Source of the DNA: Microbacterium testaceum StLB037 | Lineage (GTDB): Bacteria > Actinomycetota > Actinomycetes > Actinomycetales > Microbacteriaceae | DNA length: 64,000 bases | Direction: 5' to 3' | NCBI RefSeq assembly: GCF_008763945.1 | Contig: NZ_VTQH01000002.1 | Location: forward strand, 281,657 to 345,656 | In this document: positions 33,674 to 43,040 of the stretch, piece by piece | Position numbering within the stretch: position 1 is the first letter of the stretch | Layout of the letters: every line of letters begins with the position of its first letter | The notes under the pieces: model-generated | Seen by the model: the letters and a program-made list of their open reading frames with translations, nothing else | The model's database searches: none | Told to the model about the DNA's origin: nothing | Translations under genes and position numbers: made by a program

Positions 33674-35293
33674 ATGAGTCACGCGCCCGACCACTCGATG
33701 CCCCACGCGGGTGACATCCTCGGCGGCCGCTACATCCTGCGCGAGCGTATCGGCGCCGGAGGCATGGGGCGCGTCTTCCGCGCGCGCGACGAGGTCCTCG
33801 CCCGCGACGTCGCCATCAAGATCTTCTTCGCCGATGCCACCGACGAGCCCGAGCCCATCCGCCGCATGTCGGAGGCGCGGGCTCTCGCCGCCCTCGATCA
33901 CCCCTCGCTCGTGACGCTGTACGACGCCCGCCTCACCGGAGACGACCACGTCTACCTCGTGATGGAGCTCGTGAACGGCCCCTCGCTGCAGCGACGGATC
34001 GAAGAGGGGCCGCTGTCGTCGGCGGAGGTGGCGGGAATCGTCACCGACCTCGCGGGGGCGCTGGCCGTGGTCCACGACGCGGGGATCGTGCACCGCGACA
34101 TCAAGCCGTCGAATGTCCTGCTGCGGCCGGTGCGGGGCGGTGCACGCGCGGTCGAGGCGGTGCTCGCCGACTTCGGTGTCGCGCGGTTGATCGGCGCGAC
34201 GCGTCTGACCACGCCGGGAACGGTCATCGGCACGGCCGCCTACCTCGCGCCGGAACAGGTGCGCGGGGAGGCGCCGCGGGCGGAGTCCGACGTGTACGCC
34301 CTGGGACTCCTCGCCATCGAGGCGCTGACCCGTCTTCACCCCTTCGGACAGGGCACCCTCCAAGAGACGCTTCTGGCCCGGCTCGCCCGTCAACCCGAGG
34401 TGCCCGACGACTTCGGTGGCGAGTGGCAGTCGCTGCTGACCGCGATGACCGCGTTCGACCCCGACGATCGACCGACCGCGGCGAGCGTGGTGGAGCGGGC
34501 GGAGTCCCTCGCGCGTGAGGCCGCGGTCACCGCCGAGGGCGCGCCGGAGGCGCCCGCGTCGTGGATGCTGCCCACCGCCCTCATGGCGGCACCTCCCGCC
34601 CCGGCCGTCCCCTCGGCGGCGGCCCCTGCCACGGCGCGCGTCGCCCTCGTGGGCGACACGGCTCCGGTGGCCGCCGCGTCGTCGGTCGGAGTCGGTGCGG
34701 GAAGCTCGTTCGTCCCCACGGAGCGGACACGGCGAGCCCCTCGACGCCGGTGGCTGTGGTTCGGACTCGCTGCGAGCATGGCCCTCATCGTCGGGGGTCA
34801 CGTCATGGCCTTCTCCCTGAGCGCTGTGCCCGACATGACCACGGACCGCGTCTCCACCCCCGCACCCTCGGGGGCGCCGTCGTCGACGCCGGCCCCTCTC
34901 GTGGCCGAGAACGCGCCCTCGAAGGTCGAGCCCGTTTCGAGCACGGATGCCGGGACCCCCACGCCCTCGCAGCCGCCGGCCACCCCGCAGCCCGTGCAGC
35001 CCGCTCCCGCGCAGCCCGTCGCCGAGGTGCCGGGCGGCGGCGTCTCGCAGACCTCCCCCGGTGGCGGCGGAGCCGCCGTCGTCGAGCCGGCGCCCAGCGC
35101 CACGGCTCCCGGGACGGGCGGCGCGGCCGTTCCGACCCCGGGCGCCTCGTCGACACCCGAGGCGACGCCCGGAGGTGCCGTACCCGCGCCCGGGCCCGGG
35201 AAGGGCGCCGGCAACGGGAACGGGAACGGCAAGGGCTCGAGCAACGGCAAGGGCCCGGGCGCGGGACACAACGGCGACGCGGCCGCCGGCTGA
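33674..35293 (+). CDS. Membrane Ser/Thr protein kinase with a Pro/Gly-rich outer tail
   Basis: A 539-aa PknB-type kinase. The catalytic domain (about 15-280) has GAGGMGRV, VAIKIF, HRDIKPSN, LADFGVARL and YLAPEQVRG, so it should be active. A linker is followed by one membrane helix (about 357-380) and an outside region rich in Pro, Thr, Ser and Ala that ends in a Gly-Asn-Lys tail (GNGNGNGKGSSNGKG). There are no PASTA repeats, so it is not the muropeptide-sensing PknB. GAAGGA lies before the ATG. The open frame upstream reads through the divergent acyltransferase and is not coding. Confidence 0.88.
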   Translation: MSHAPDHSMPHAGDILGGRYILRERIGAGGMGRVFRARDEVLARDVAIKIFFADATDEPEPIRRMSEARALAALDHPSLVTLYDARLTGDDHVYLVMELVNGPSLQRRIEEGPLSSAEVAGIVTDLAGALAVVHDAGIVHRDIKPSNVLLRPVRGGARAVEAVLADFGVARLIGATRLTTPGTVIGTAAYLAPEQVRGEAPRAESDVYALGLLAIEALTRLHPFGQGTLQETLLARLARQPEVPDDFGGEWQSLLTAMTAFDPDDRPTAASVVERAESLAREAAVTAEGAPEAPASWMLPTALMAAPPAPAVPSAAAPATARVALVGDTAPVAAASSVGVGAGSSFVPTERTRRAPRRRWLWFGLAASMALIVGGHVMAFSLSAVPDMTTDRVSTPAPSGAPSSTPAPLVAENAPSKVEPVSSTDAGTPTPSQPPATPQPVQPAPAQPVAEVPGGGVSQTSPGGGGAAVVEPAPSATAPGTGGAAVPTPGASSTPEATPGGAVPAPGPGKGAGNGNGNGKGSSNGKGPGAGHNGDAAAG

Positions 35294-35346
35294 CGGTCTT
35301 GTCAACGGGTTCGACCCGCGTCCCGCGGCGGTGATTCGCTCGCCGC

Positions 35347-35484
35347 ATGAGTGATCCCGACCGTCTCCCCGTCCCCGACCCCGCCGCCCAGAAGACCGAT
35401 CGCGACGACACCTCGATCGTCCCCGACATGGAGCAGAGCCCCGCCGAGAGGGAGGAGCAGCGGGTCGATCCCGACGCCGAGTGA
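35347..35484 (+). CDS. Predicted 45-aa acidic protein
   Basis: An ATG open frame coding M-S-D-P-D-R-L-P-V-P-D-P-A-A with many Asp, Glu and Pro and no hydrophobic segment, hence disordered. It sits alone between the kinase gene and a terminator, and third codon positions are nearly all G or C as in real genes of this genome. The terminator behind it supports expression. No ribosome-binding site is obvious, and no family is recognised. Confidence 0.5.
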   Translation: MSDPDRLPVPDPAAQKTDRDDTSIVPDMEQSPAEREEQRVDPDAE

Positions 35485-35516
35485 GTTCCGGATCCGATCC
35501 GGGGTGTCGCAACGAC

Positions 35517-35546
35517 GAAGGCCCGACGCTGACGCGTCGGGCCTTC
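35517..35546. terminator. Hairpin terminator before tRNA-Asn
   Basis: GAAGGCCCGACG (35517-35528) pairs perfectly with CGTCGGGCCTTC (35535-35546) over a 6-nt loop, followed by T-rich CTTCTGT. It lies between the convergent small gene and tRNA-Asn and can stop both. Confidence 0.85.
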
Positions 35547-35551
35547 TGTGG

Positions 35552-35624
35552 CTCCCCGGCTTGGACTCGAACCAAGAACCTATCGGTTAACAGCCGATTG
35601 CTCTGCCAATTGAGCTACCGAGGA
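35552..35624 (-). tRNA. tRNA-Asn (anticodon GTT)
   Basis: The reverse strand folds as acceptor TCCTCGG/CCGGGGA with discriminator G, D arm GCTC/GAGC, anticodon stem ATCGG/CCGAT around CTGTTAA (anticodon GTT), and T arm CTTGG-TTCGAGT-CCAAG. Discriminator G is normal for tRNA-Asn. ATACTA at 35656-35661 (TAGTAT on the coding strand) is the likely -10. Confidence 0.95.
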
Positions 35625-35686
35625 TCATGCTCACCTTGCGGCGGGCAACCCCACGATACTAACAGCACGCGGGGGCGCCGGAAAAA

Positions 35687-36460
35687 TCAACCGGCCGAAA
35701 TGCGCCTCTCGGGCGTGCCGTCGGGCGTCCACCGCACGGCCTGATCGCCGTGACCGAGCCCCACGGCGTGACCGGCGTGCAGCACGAGCACGTCGGCATC
35801 CAGATCTCTCGGGGCTTCGGCGTCGTTCGTGACGATCAACGAGGCCATCCCGCGCTCGTCCCGACGCCGCGTGATCGACGCGCGAGCGGCGGCGCGCACC
35901 TCGAGGTCGAGGTTGGCGTACAGATCGTCGGCGACGAACAGGCGCGGCTCCAGAACGAGGGCCCGGGCCAGGGCGACGCGCTGGCGCATACCGGCGCTGA
36001 GTTCGTAGGGATACTTCGGGGCCGTGCCCAGCGGAAGCTCCATCTCGTCGAGGAGCGTCGCCACGCGCACGGCGAGGGCCCGCGTGTTCACCTTGCGGTC
36101 GCGGCTGGTGATGGGCTCGGCGATCACGTCCTGCACCGTCAACCGCGAGGGCAGCGCCGCACCCGCCCCCTGCGGCAGGTAGCCGGTGTGGAAGACCCAT
36201 TCGCGGCGGGCGCGCCCCGGACGCCGGGCCGAGATGCCGTGCACGCGCGCGTCTCCCCCGACCACCGTCAGGCCGTCGTCGGGATGACCGGCCAGCAGAG
36301 ACACGAGCGAGGTCTTGCCCGATCCCGTCGCCCCCTGGACGACCAGGGTGCGTCCCGCGGGAAGCGTGACGGTGATCCCGTCGATCACGCGCACGCCGCT
36401 GCGCGCCAGGGACAGGTCGTCGGTGCGCAGGGCGACGTCGGTGTCGAGGGTCCGGGCCAT
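35687..36460 (-). CDS. ABC transporter ATP-binding protein without an adjacent permease
   Basis: A 257-aa ATPase with Walker A GATGSGKTSL, signature LSAGMRQRVALARAL, Walker B LFVADDLY and a D-loop Asn-Leu-Asp. The usual Walker B catalytic Glu is replaced: the sequence reads ADDLY rather than ADEP, so hydrolysis may be altered. GGGGAGG lies about 9 nt before the ATG. No permease or binding protein lies within reach, so its transport partner is not visible. It is divergent from an MFS gene. Confidence 0.82.
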   Translation of the reverse strand: MARTLDTDVALRTDDLSLARSGVRVIDGITVTLPAGRTLVVQGATGSGKTSLVSLLAGHPDDGLTVVGGDARVHGISARRPGRARREWVFHTGYLPQGAGAALPSRLTVQDVIAEPITSRDRKVNTRALAVRVATLLDEMELPLGTAPKYPYELSAGMRQRVALARALVLEPRLFVADDLYANLDLEVRAAARASITRRRDERGMASLIVTNDAEAPRDLDADVLVLHAGHAVGLGHGDQAVRWTPDGTPERRISAG

Positions 36461-36541
36461 TCCCTCATCCTCCCCGACGAGAACGACGGATGCCAGCCCG
36501 GGCGCCCGCACGACGCTCGGGGCCGCCCCTAGGCTGACGTC

Positions 36542-37840
36542 ATGCGCGATGCCACCCCGGGCCGGCCAGGCCCCGCGGAGCGGCCGGCCGAGGTTCTGCG
36601 TGTCCCGGCGTTCGCGCTCTTCTGGAGTGCGACGACGCTGCGCGCCTTCGGCGGGGCCGTGGCCGGTGTCGCGTTCCAGGTGCTCGTCGTCTCGGTCGTC
36701 CAGGCAACCCCGCTCCAGGTCAGCGTGCTCAGCGCTCTGGGGGTCGTGCCCTACCTCTTCCTCGGGCTCATCATCGGCGCGTTCATGGATCGGTGGCGGC
36801 GCCAGCCCACCCTCGTGATCACCAGCATCGGTCGTGCGCTCACGCTGGCATCGCTTCCTGTGTTGATCCTCTCCGACGCGCTGACCTTCTGGTCGCTGGC
36901 GGCGGTGGTGCTGATCTTGGGGATCCTCACGCTCTTCGGCGACTCGGCCGCTCAGCCGCTGCTGCCCCACCTCGTCGATCGGCGGTCGTTGGTCTCGGCG
37001 AACGCGCGGCTCGGTCAGAGCGCGACCGTCGCGAGCACGGCCGGCCCCGCGATCGGCGGGGCTCTGCTCACCCTGGTCGGTGCCTCGCTGCTCTTCGTGT
37101 TCGAGGCGGTCGTCCTCGCGGTGGCGGCGGTGCTGCAATCGCGAATCCGCGTCGACGAGCAGCGCGCCGGCGTGCGCACACCGGGCCGCCATCTCGGACA
37201 CGAGATCGTCGACGGGGTGCGCTACACGTATCGGCACGAGACTCTTCGACCGCTCGCCCTGTCGGTTCACGTGTGGTTCCTCGCCAACAGCGTCGTCGTG
37301 ACCCTGTTCGGCCTCTACACCCTGCGCGAGCTGCAGGTTCCGGAATGGGCGTTCGGCCTCATCCTCGGGTCCGCGGGTGTCGGCGGTTTCTTCGGTGCGG
37401 TGATCGCCCCCCGCGTCGGCGCCCGGCTGGGTGCGGGACGTGCGATCCTCCTCGGGCGCGTCCTCGCCGTGGTGCCGTGGGCGACGCTCGCCCTGCTGCC
37501 CCTCGCGGCGAGCACCTCGCTCGCGGTGCTCGTGCCCGTGCTGGCAGCCGCCCAGTTCGTCTACGCGCTGTCGATGGGGATCGAAGATGCCAACGAGATG
37601 GGCTACCGGCAGGCCGTCGCACCCGACGTGCTGCAGGGGCGGATGAACTCGACCATTCGCACGACCAATCGGGTCGTCTTCTTCTTCGGAGCCCTCTCAG
37701 CGGGGCTGTTCGTCACAGTGCTGGGATTTCCGCTGACCCTCGGTCTGGCCGCGGCGGTATTCGCGGTGGCCGCCCTGATCATCGCCTTCTCGCCCGTGCG
37801 CTCGGCGCGCCACGACGACGATCCCTCATCCGCCGGGTGA
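36542..37840 (+). CDS. MFS transporter
   Basis: A 432-aa protein with about twelve membrane helices and the loop 2-3 motif GAFMDRWRRQP. The sequence pattern is that of MFS multidrug or macrolide-type exporters (MFS_3/enterobactin-exporter-like), so efflux is probable but the substrate is unknown. TAGGCT at 36530-36535 lies 6 nt before the ATG, a leaderless start. It is convergent with dnaG, 30 bp apart. Confidence 0.88.
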   Translation: MRDATPGRPGPAERPAEVLRVPAFALFWSATTLRAFGGAVAGVAFQVLVVSVVQATPLQVSVLSALGVVPYLFLGLIIGAFMDRWRRQPTLVITSIGRALTLASLPVLILSDALTFWSLAAVVLILGILTLFGDSAAQPLLPHLVDRRSLVSANARLGQSATVASTAGPAIGGALLTLVGASLLFVFEAVVLAVAAVLQSRIRVDEQRAGVRTPGRHLGHEIVDGVRYTYRHETLRPLALSVHVWFLANSVVVTLFGLYTLRELQVPEWAFGLILGSAGVGGFFGAVIAPRVGARLGAGRAILLGRVLAVVPWATLALLPLAASTSLAVLVPVLAAAQFVYALSMGIEDANEMGYRQAVAPDVLQGRMNSTIRTTNRVVFFFGALSAGLFVTVLGFPLTLGLAAAVFAVAALIIAFSPVRSARHDDDPSSAG

Positions 37841-37870
37841 GGGCCGGAACGCGGATGCCGCAGCGCGCGA

Positions 37871-39712
37871 TCAGGAGGCGATCAGCCGCTGACGGTCGGC
37901 GTCGAGCTCGCGCAGCTGGAGGCCCAGGTTGCGGCCCTCTTCCGACCCCGGGGGCACGCGCTGGATTCCGCGCACCAGCTCGGCCTTCTGCCGCTCGATC
38001 TCGCGCAGCAGCACGCCGCGCGCGAGGTCGTTGGCCGCAGCCACCGCTCCCTCTTCGGTGCGCGCGGGGAAGGCTGCCGTGAGCAACTCGACCGCGAGCG
38101 TGCGGAACGGCTCGCGCACCGCCTCGACGGCGGTGACGGCCCAGCCGGGTTGGGAGAGATCGGTGGATGCCAGCGCGGCGCGCACAGCCTCGAGGGCCGG
38201 GTGCCCGAACGGCGTCTGCAGCGCACGCAGGAAGAGATCGGCCTCGATGCGGTGCCCGTACTGCAGAAACGCCATCATGGCTCCCCGCTCGAGGGCGACG
38301 TCGCGATTGTTCGGCAGCGACGCCATGGTGACCGACACCGCGACGGGAGCGGCGACTTCTCCCCCACGCTGCGCGTCGCGCTTCTCGGCGCGATCGGCTC
38401 CGCGGGCCGCGCGCTCCACGGCCGCCTGCACCTCGGGGATGTCGAGGCCCAGGCGACGCGCGAGTACGCGGACGTAGCCCGGGCGCAGCGCGGGATCGCG
38501 GATGTCCGCCACGATCGGAGCGGCCGCACGCAGGGCGCCGGCACGGCCCTCGACGCTCGAGAGATCGAAGTCCCTGAGGCGCTGGTCGATGACGAACTCG
38601 AACATCGGCGCCTTGTTCTCCATCAGGGCGCGCACGGCCCCGTCACCGCGCTGCAGGCGCAGGTCGCACGGGTCGAGCCCCTCGGGGGCGACGGCGACGT
38701 ACGTCTGGGCCGCGAAACGCTTCTCATCGGCGAAGGCGCGCAGCGCCGCCTTCTGCCCCGCGGCATCCGGATCGAATGTGAACACCACTTCACCCGACGA
38801 GCTGTCGTCGCCCATCACGCGGCGCAGTACCGTGATGTGGTCGCTGCCGAAGGCCGTGCCGCACGAGGCGATCGCGGTGGTGATGCCGGCGAGGTGACAC
38901 GCCATGACGTCGGTGTAACCCTCGACCACCACGACCCGATGCGAGCGCGAGATGTCGCGCTTGGCGAGGTCGAGGCCGTAGAGCACCTGCGCCTTCTTGT
39001 AGATCGGGGTCTCGGGGGTGTTGAGGTACTTGGGGCCCTGATCGTCGTCGGAGAGCTTGCGCGCTCCGAAGCCGATCACCTGCCCGGTGACGTCGCGGAT
39101 CGGCCAGACGAGCCGCCCGCGAAAGCGGTCGTAGACGCCGCGCTGACCCTGAGACACAAGACCCGCCTGCAGCAGCTCGTCGCGGGTGAACTTCTGCGCG
39201 AGCAGGTGGTCCATGAGGTGCGACCAGCCCTTCGGGGCGTAGCCGACGCCGAAGTGGGCGGCGGCCCCGGCGTCGAAGCCGCGATCGCCGAGGAAGCGCC
39301 GACCGGTGTCGGCCTCGGGCGTCATGAGCTGGGCGCGGAAATACTCCGCGGCCGCGGCGTTCGCGGCGTACAGGCGTGAGCGGCCGGTCGTCTCGGGGGC
39401 GGGCCCGCCGTCTTCGTAGTGCAGGGTGTAGCCGACGCGCGCGGCCATGCGCTCGACGGCCTCGGTGAACGAGACGTGGTCCATCGCGCGCAGGAACGAG
39501 TACACGTCCCCCGACTCGCCGCAGCCGAAGCAGTGGTAGTAGCCGACCTGCGGGCGCACGTGGAAGCTCGGGCTCCGCTCGTCGTGGAAGGGACAGAGCC
39601 CCTTCATCGAGCCCACGCCGGCCGACTTCAGCGCGACGCGCTCACCGACCACGTCGGCGATGTTGACCCGCGCCTTGACCTCGTCGACGTCGGACTGGCG
39701 GATGCGGGGCAT
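37871..39712 (-). CDS. dnaG: DNA primase
   Basis: Makes RNA primers at the replication fork. The 613-aa protein has the CHC2 zinc finger (CPFH...YYHCFGCG, about residues 40-64), the primase core with the TOPRIM motif VVVEGYTDVMA (about 260) and FDPDAAG, and a helical DnaB-binding C-terminus. The ATG overlaps the dgt stop in TGATG. The order dusB-dgt-dnaG is conserved in actinobacteria. Confidence 0.96.
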   Translation of the reverse strand: MPRIRQSDVDEVKARVNIADVVGERVALKSAGVGSMKGLCPFHDERSPSFHVRPQVGYYHCFGCGESGDVYSFLRAMDHVSFTEAVERMAARVGYTLHYEDGGPAPETTGRSRLYAANAAAAEYFRAQLMTPEADTGRRFLGDRGFDAGAAAHFGVGYAPKGWSHLMDHLLAQKFTRDELLQAGLVSQGQRGVYDRFRGRLVWPIRDVTGQVIGFGARKLSDDDQGPKYLNTPETPIYKKAQVLYGLDLAKRDISRSHRVVVVEGYTDVMACHLAGITTAIASCGTAFGSDHITVLRRVMGDDSSSGEVVFTFDPDAAGQKAALRAFADEKRFAAQTYVAVAPEGLDPCDLRLQRGDGAVRALMENKAPMFEFVIDQRLRDFDLSSVEGRAGALRAAAPIVADIRDPALRPGYVRVLARRLGLDIPEVQAAVERAARGADRAEKRDAQRGGEVAAPVAVSVTMASLPNNRDVALERGAMMAFLQYGHRIEADLFLRALQTPFGHPALEAVRAALASTDLSQPGWAVTAVEAVREPFRTLAVELLTAAFPARTEEGAVAAANDLARGVLLREIERQKAELVRGIQRVPPGSEEGRNLGLQLRELDADRQRLIAS

Positions 39713-41046
39713 CAGGCATCCGCTCCCCGGGCTGCGCGCGCGCCGGGGGCCCACACGCCGAGCTCGGCGGCATCCACTTCTCCGACGAGTCGTCCGTGCC
39801 ACGCGATCGCGAGCTGGTCGGTCAGGCTCGCGACCTGGTCGACGACGACGCGGCGTCGCGCGGCGTCGTCGTCCGCCGCGGCGAAGTCGGGCGCGTGCAG
39901 CGCGTCGAGGGCGCCGGGGTTCTCCCAGAGGGCGGATGCCAGGCGCTTCAGCACGTTGCGCTGCTCGCGGTACAGCACCTTGCGGCCGTCGATCGAGACG
40001 ACCGTCGCACCGATGATGCCCTTGAGCACCGCCATCTCGACCTCGACCTCGGCGGGCACGATCACGTGCGCGCGGTAGCGGGTGAGCTGGTCGGCCGGAT
40101 ACGCCTCGCGCGTCGCGGCGGTCGCGGCGCGGGCGAAGCGCCCGATGAGGTCGGAGGTGAGGTTCTTCAACCGCGCGAGCGCGGGTCGGGTGCCGTCGAA
40201 GGAGTGGATCCACTCCGGCATCGCCATGAGGCGCTCGAGGCCCGCGGCGAGGTCGTCGCGCACGAAGTCGTAGCCGACCCACCGCTGGATCGCGTCGAGC
40301 AGTCCCTCGCGGCCGACGCGCGACGCCAGGCGCGCGGGGTCGACGTAGCGGTTGACCACCGCGTCTTCGAAGTCGTGCACCGAGTAGGCGATGTCGTCGG
40401 AGAGGTCCATGACCTCGGCCTCGATGCAGCGCTGGCGCGCGGGGGCTCCCCCGCGCATCCAGTGGAAGACGGGCTCGTCGTCGGGGTAGACGCCGAATTT
40501 CAGTCGTCCCCCCGGGTCGGGCACGGGCTCGTCGATCGTCCACGGGTACTTGCAGGTGGCGTCGAGGCTCGACCGGGTGAGGTTGAGGCCGAACGGCTCG
40601 CCGTCGGCGCCGAAGGTCTTCGGCTCGAGGCGGGTGAGGATGCGCAGCGTCTGCGCATTGCCCTCGAAACCGCCGATGTCGGCCGCCCAGTCGTTGAGCG
40701 CACGCTCGCCGTTGTGCCCGAACGGCGGGTGGCCGAGGTCGTGGCTCAGGCACGCGGTGTCGACGACGTCGGGCGACAGCTGCAGGGCGGTGGCCAGCTC
40801 GCGGCCGACCTGCGCCACCTCGAGCGAGTGCGTGAGGCGGTTGCGGGCGAAGTCGGCGGGGCTCGCCGGACTCAGCACCTGGGTCTTCGCAGCGAGACGG
40901 CGAAGAGCCGCGGAGTGCAGCACGCGGGCACGGTCGCGCGCGAAGTCGTCGCGCTGGGAGCGGTGGTTCTCGACGTGGAAGCGCGCCGCATCGTCGTCGT
41001 CGTAGCCGACCGGCCGGGCGACGGCCGGCGAGACCTCAACCGCCAC
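39712..41046 (-). CDS. dgt: Deoxyguanosinetriphosphate triphosphohydrolase-like protein
   Basis: An HD-domain enzyme that cleaves dNTPs to nucleoside and triphosphate. The 444-aa protein has the metal-binding His in RLTHSLEVAQVGR, the HD pair in SHDLGHPPFGHNGE and the late Asp in MDLSDDIAYSVHD. The GTG at 41046 is the first start in frame with the conserved part and overlaps the end of dusB by 11 nt. It is coupled to dnaG downstream, linking dNTP control to replication. Confidence 0.9.
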   Translation of the reverse strand: MAVEVSPAVARPVGYDDDDAARFHVENHRSQRDDFARDRARVLHSAALRRLAAKTQVLSPASPADFARNRLTHSLEVAQVGRELATALQLSPDVVDTACLSHDLGHPPFGHNGERALNDWAADIGGFEGNAQTLRILTRLEPKTFGADGEPFGLNLTRSSLDATCKYPWTIDEPVPDPGGRLKFGVYPDDEPVFHWMRGGAPARQRCIEAEVMDLSDDIAYSVHDFEDAVVNRYVDPARLASRVGREGLLDAIQRWVGYDFVRDDLAAGLERLMAMPEWIHSFDGTRPALARLKNLTSDLIGRFARAATAATREAYPADQLTRYRAHVIVPAEVEVEMAVLKGIIGATVVSIDGRKVLYREQRNVLKRLASALWENPGALDALHAPDFAAADDDAARRRVVVDQVASLTDQLAIAWHGRLVGEVDAAELGVWAPGARAARGADA

Positions 41047-42202
41047 TGTGGTGCAGTTCCGCTGCGGCGAGCTCACGGCCGGCGTCGTGGCCGATCTCGC
41101 GGGAATCGAGCCACCCGTCGGGAAGGGCCGGGCGCTTCGGGGTGCCGGCACGACCGCGCTGCCCCTCGGCTGCGGCGCCCGGGTAGGGGGCGTCGAGCTC
41201 CATCGTGGCGAGCAGCTCGTCGATCTCGTCGAGGGTCGACGCGGTCGCGAGGCTGGCGCGCAGCTCGCCGCCGACGGGGTACCCCTTGAAGTACCAGGCC
41301 ACGTGCTTGCGGATGTCACGGCATCCGCGCCCCTCGTCTTCGAAGAACTCCACGAGCAGTTCCGCGTGACGGCGGAAAGCCTGGGCGACGAAGCCGAGCG
41401 TGGCGTCGACGGGCTCGCCGTGTGCGGCACCGGGGCCGCCGAGCGCGCGCGCCAGGTCGCCGAACAGCCACGGCCGGCCGAGGCAGCCGCGACCGACGAC
41501 GACGCCGTCGCACCCGGTCTCGTGCATCATGCGTACCGCGTCGTCGGCCGACCAGATGTCACCGTTGCCGAGCACCGGAACGCTCGTGACCGTCTCTTTG
41601 AGCTTCGTTATCGCGGCCCAGTCGGCGTGACCCGAATAGAACTCGGATGCCGTGCGGGCGTGCAACGCGATCGAGGCGACGCCCGCGCCCTCGGCGATGC
41701 GCCCGGCCTCGAGGTAGGTGAGGTGATCGGCGTCGATGCCCTTGCGCATCTTGATGGTCAGCGGGATGTCGCCGGCGGCGCCCACGGCGCGCTCGACGAT
41801 GTCGCGGAAGAGCGAGGTCTTCCACGGCAGAGCCGCTCCCCCGCCGCGACGCGTGACCTTGGGCACGGGGCAGCCGAAGTTGAGGTCGATGTGGTCGGCG
41901 TGGTCTTCGTCGACGATCATCTTCACGGCGGCCTCGACGGTCGCGGGGTCGACGCCGTAGAGCTGGATCGACCGCGGGGTCTCGGACTCGTGATGGCGGA
42001 TGAGACGCATCGTGGTGTCGTTGCGCTCCACGAGCGCTCGCGTCGTGATCATCTCGCTCACGTAGAGCCCGGCACCGTACTCGCGACACAGGCGCCGGAA
42101 CGCCGTGTTCGTGATGCCGGCCATCGGAGCAAGCACGACGGGAGCGTCGAGTTCGATGTTGCCGATGCGGAGCGACCGCGTCGGAGCCATTGCCGTATTC
42201 AC
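41036..42202 (-). CDS. dusB: tRNA-dihydrouridine synthase
   Basis: FMN-dependent reduction of uridine in tRNA D loops. The 388-aa TIM-barrel protein has APMAGITNTAFRRLCREYGAG, the catalytic Cys in NFGCPVPK and the FMN phosphate site GDIWSADDA. The GTG at 42202 is used because GAGAAT lies 6 nt upstream (42214-42209), a leaderless start, and similarity begins shortly after (an ATG lies 4 codons downstream). It heads the dusB-dgt-dnaG operon. Confidence 0.93.
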   Translation of the reverse strand: MNTAMAPTRSLRIGNIELDAPVVLAPMAGITNTAFRRLCREYGAGLYVSEMITTRALVERNDTTMRLIRHHESETPRSIQLYGVDPATVEAAVKMIVDEDHADHIDLNFGCPVPKVTRRGGGAALPWKTSLFRDIVERAVGAAGDIPLTIKMRKGIDADHLTYLEAGRIAEGAGVASIALHARTASEFYSGHADWAAITKLKETVTSVPVLGNGDIWSADDAVRMMHETGCDGVVVGRGCLGRPWLFGDLARALGGPGAAHGEPVDATLGFVAQAFRRHAELLVEFFEDEGRGCRDIRKHVAWYFKGYPVGGELRASLATASTLDEIDELLATMELDAPYPGAAAEGQRGRAGTPKRPALPDGWLDSREIGHDAGRELAAAELHHSGG

Positions 42203-42282
42203 TCGTCCATTCTCCCAGACGTCGTATGACAGCGGTGCCCGCGGTGAACAGAACCGTGCGCGGACACCGCTGTGGAGGAGGG

Positions 42283-42966
42283 TCAGGCGTTGGCGGTCTC
42301 GGATGCCTCGCGACGCTCGCCCCACACCTGGCGGGCGATCTGCGTGAACGCCTCGATCGGCTGAGCCCCGCTCACGCCGTACTTGCCGTCGATGACGAAG
42401 AAGGGGACGCCCGTGATGCCGTACTGCTGCGCCTGAGCCTGGTCTGCGCGCACCGCGGGGCGGTAGCGCTGCGACGAGAGCGCCTCGCGGGCGGCATCCT
42501 GATCCAGTCCCACCTCTCCGGCGAGGGTGACGAGGTCCTCGTCGCGACCGACGTGGCGTCCCTCGAGGAAGTAGGCCGACATGAGGAGCTCGGCGAGCTC
42601 GAGCTGCTTGCCGTTCTCCTTCGCGAAGTGCAGCAGTTCGTGCGCCTTCACGGTGTTGGTGTGCTGGAGGATGTCGAAGCGGTACGCCAGGCCCGCATCG
42701 GCGGCGACGCCGGTGACGCGGTCGAGCATCTCGCGCGCCTGATCGGGCGAGATGCCCTTGTGCTGCGAGAGGTAGTCGACCTCACCGCCGTGGAAGTCCT
42801 CGGGGGTGTCGGGTGAGAGCTCGAACGAGTGGTACTCGATCTCGACGACGGGGGCGTCGTCATCGGCGGCCGTGGCGGCCAGGCCGTTCTCGAGGTTCCG
42901 CTTGCCGATGTAGCACCAGGGGCAGGCGATGTCACTCCACACGTCGATCTTGATGGCATCCGTCAT
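42283..42966 (-). CDS. DsbA-family (FrnE-like) oxidoreductase
   Basis: A 227-aa thioredoxin-fold protein without signal peptide, so cytoplasmic. The active site CPWC lies in VWSDIACPWCYIGKR at the N-terminus, an all-helical insert follows (about 70-150), and the cis-Pro is in GVPFFVID. FrnE-like proteins act in disulfide handling or polyketide isomerisation; the substrate here is unknown. GGAGG lies about 11 nt before the ATG. Confidence 0.9.
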   Translation of the reverse strand: MTDAIKIDVWSDIACPWCYIGKRNLENGLAATAADDDAPVVEIEYHSFELSPDTPEDFHGGEVDYLSQHKGISPDQAREMLDRVTGVAADAGLAYRFDILQHTNTVKAHELLHFAKENGKQLELAELLMSAYFLEGRHVGRDEDLVTLAGEVGLDQDAAREALSSQRYRPAVRADQAQAQQYGITGVPFFVIDGKYGVSGAQPIEAFTQIARQVWGERREASETANA

Positions 42967-43006
42967 ATCGCGTGCAACCTCCCGCGTGAGCGATCTATTC
43001 CGTGAA

Positions 43007-43035
43007 CGGCATCCATTCTCGCGCTCCGGATGCCG
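43007..43035. terminator. Hairpin of an inverted GGCATCC/GGATGCC pair after the lyase gene
   Basis: CGGCATCC (43007-43014) pairs with GGATGCCG (43028-43035) over 13 nt, directly 3' of the lyase stop codon in its own direction of transcription. Possible terminator; also one of three inverted pairs of the window-wide heptamer. Confidence 0.5.
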
Positions 43036-43040
43036 CGGCG

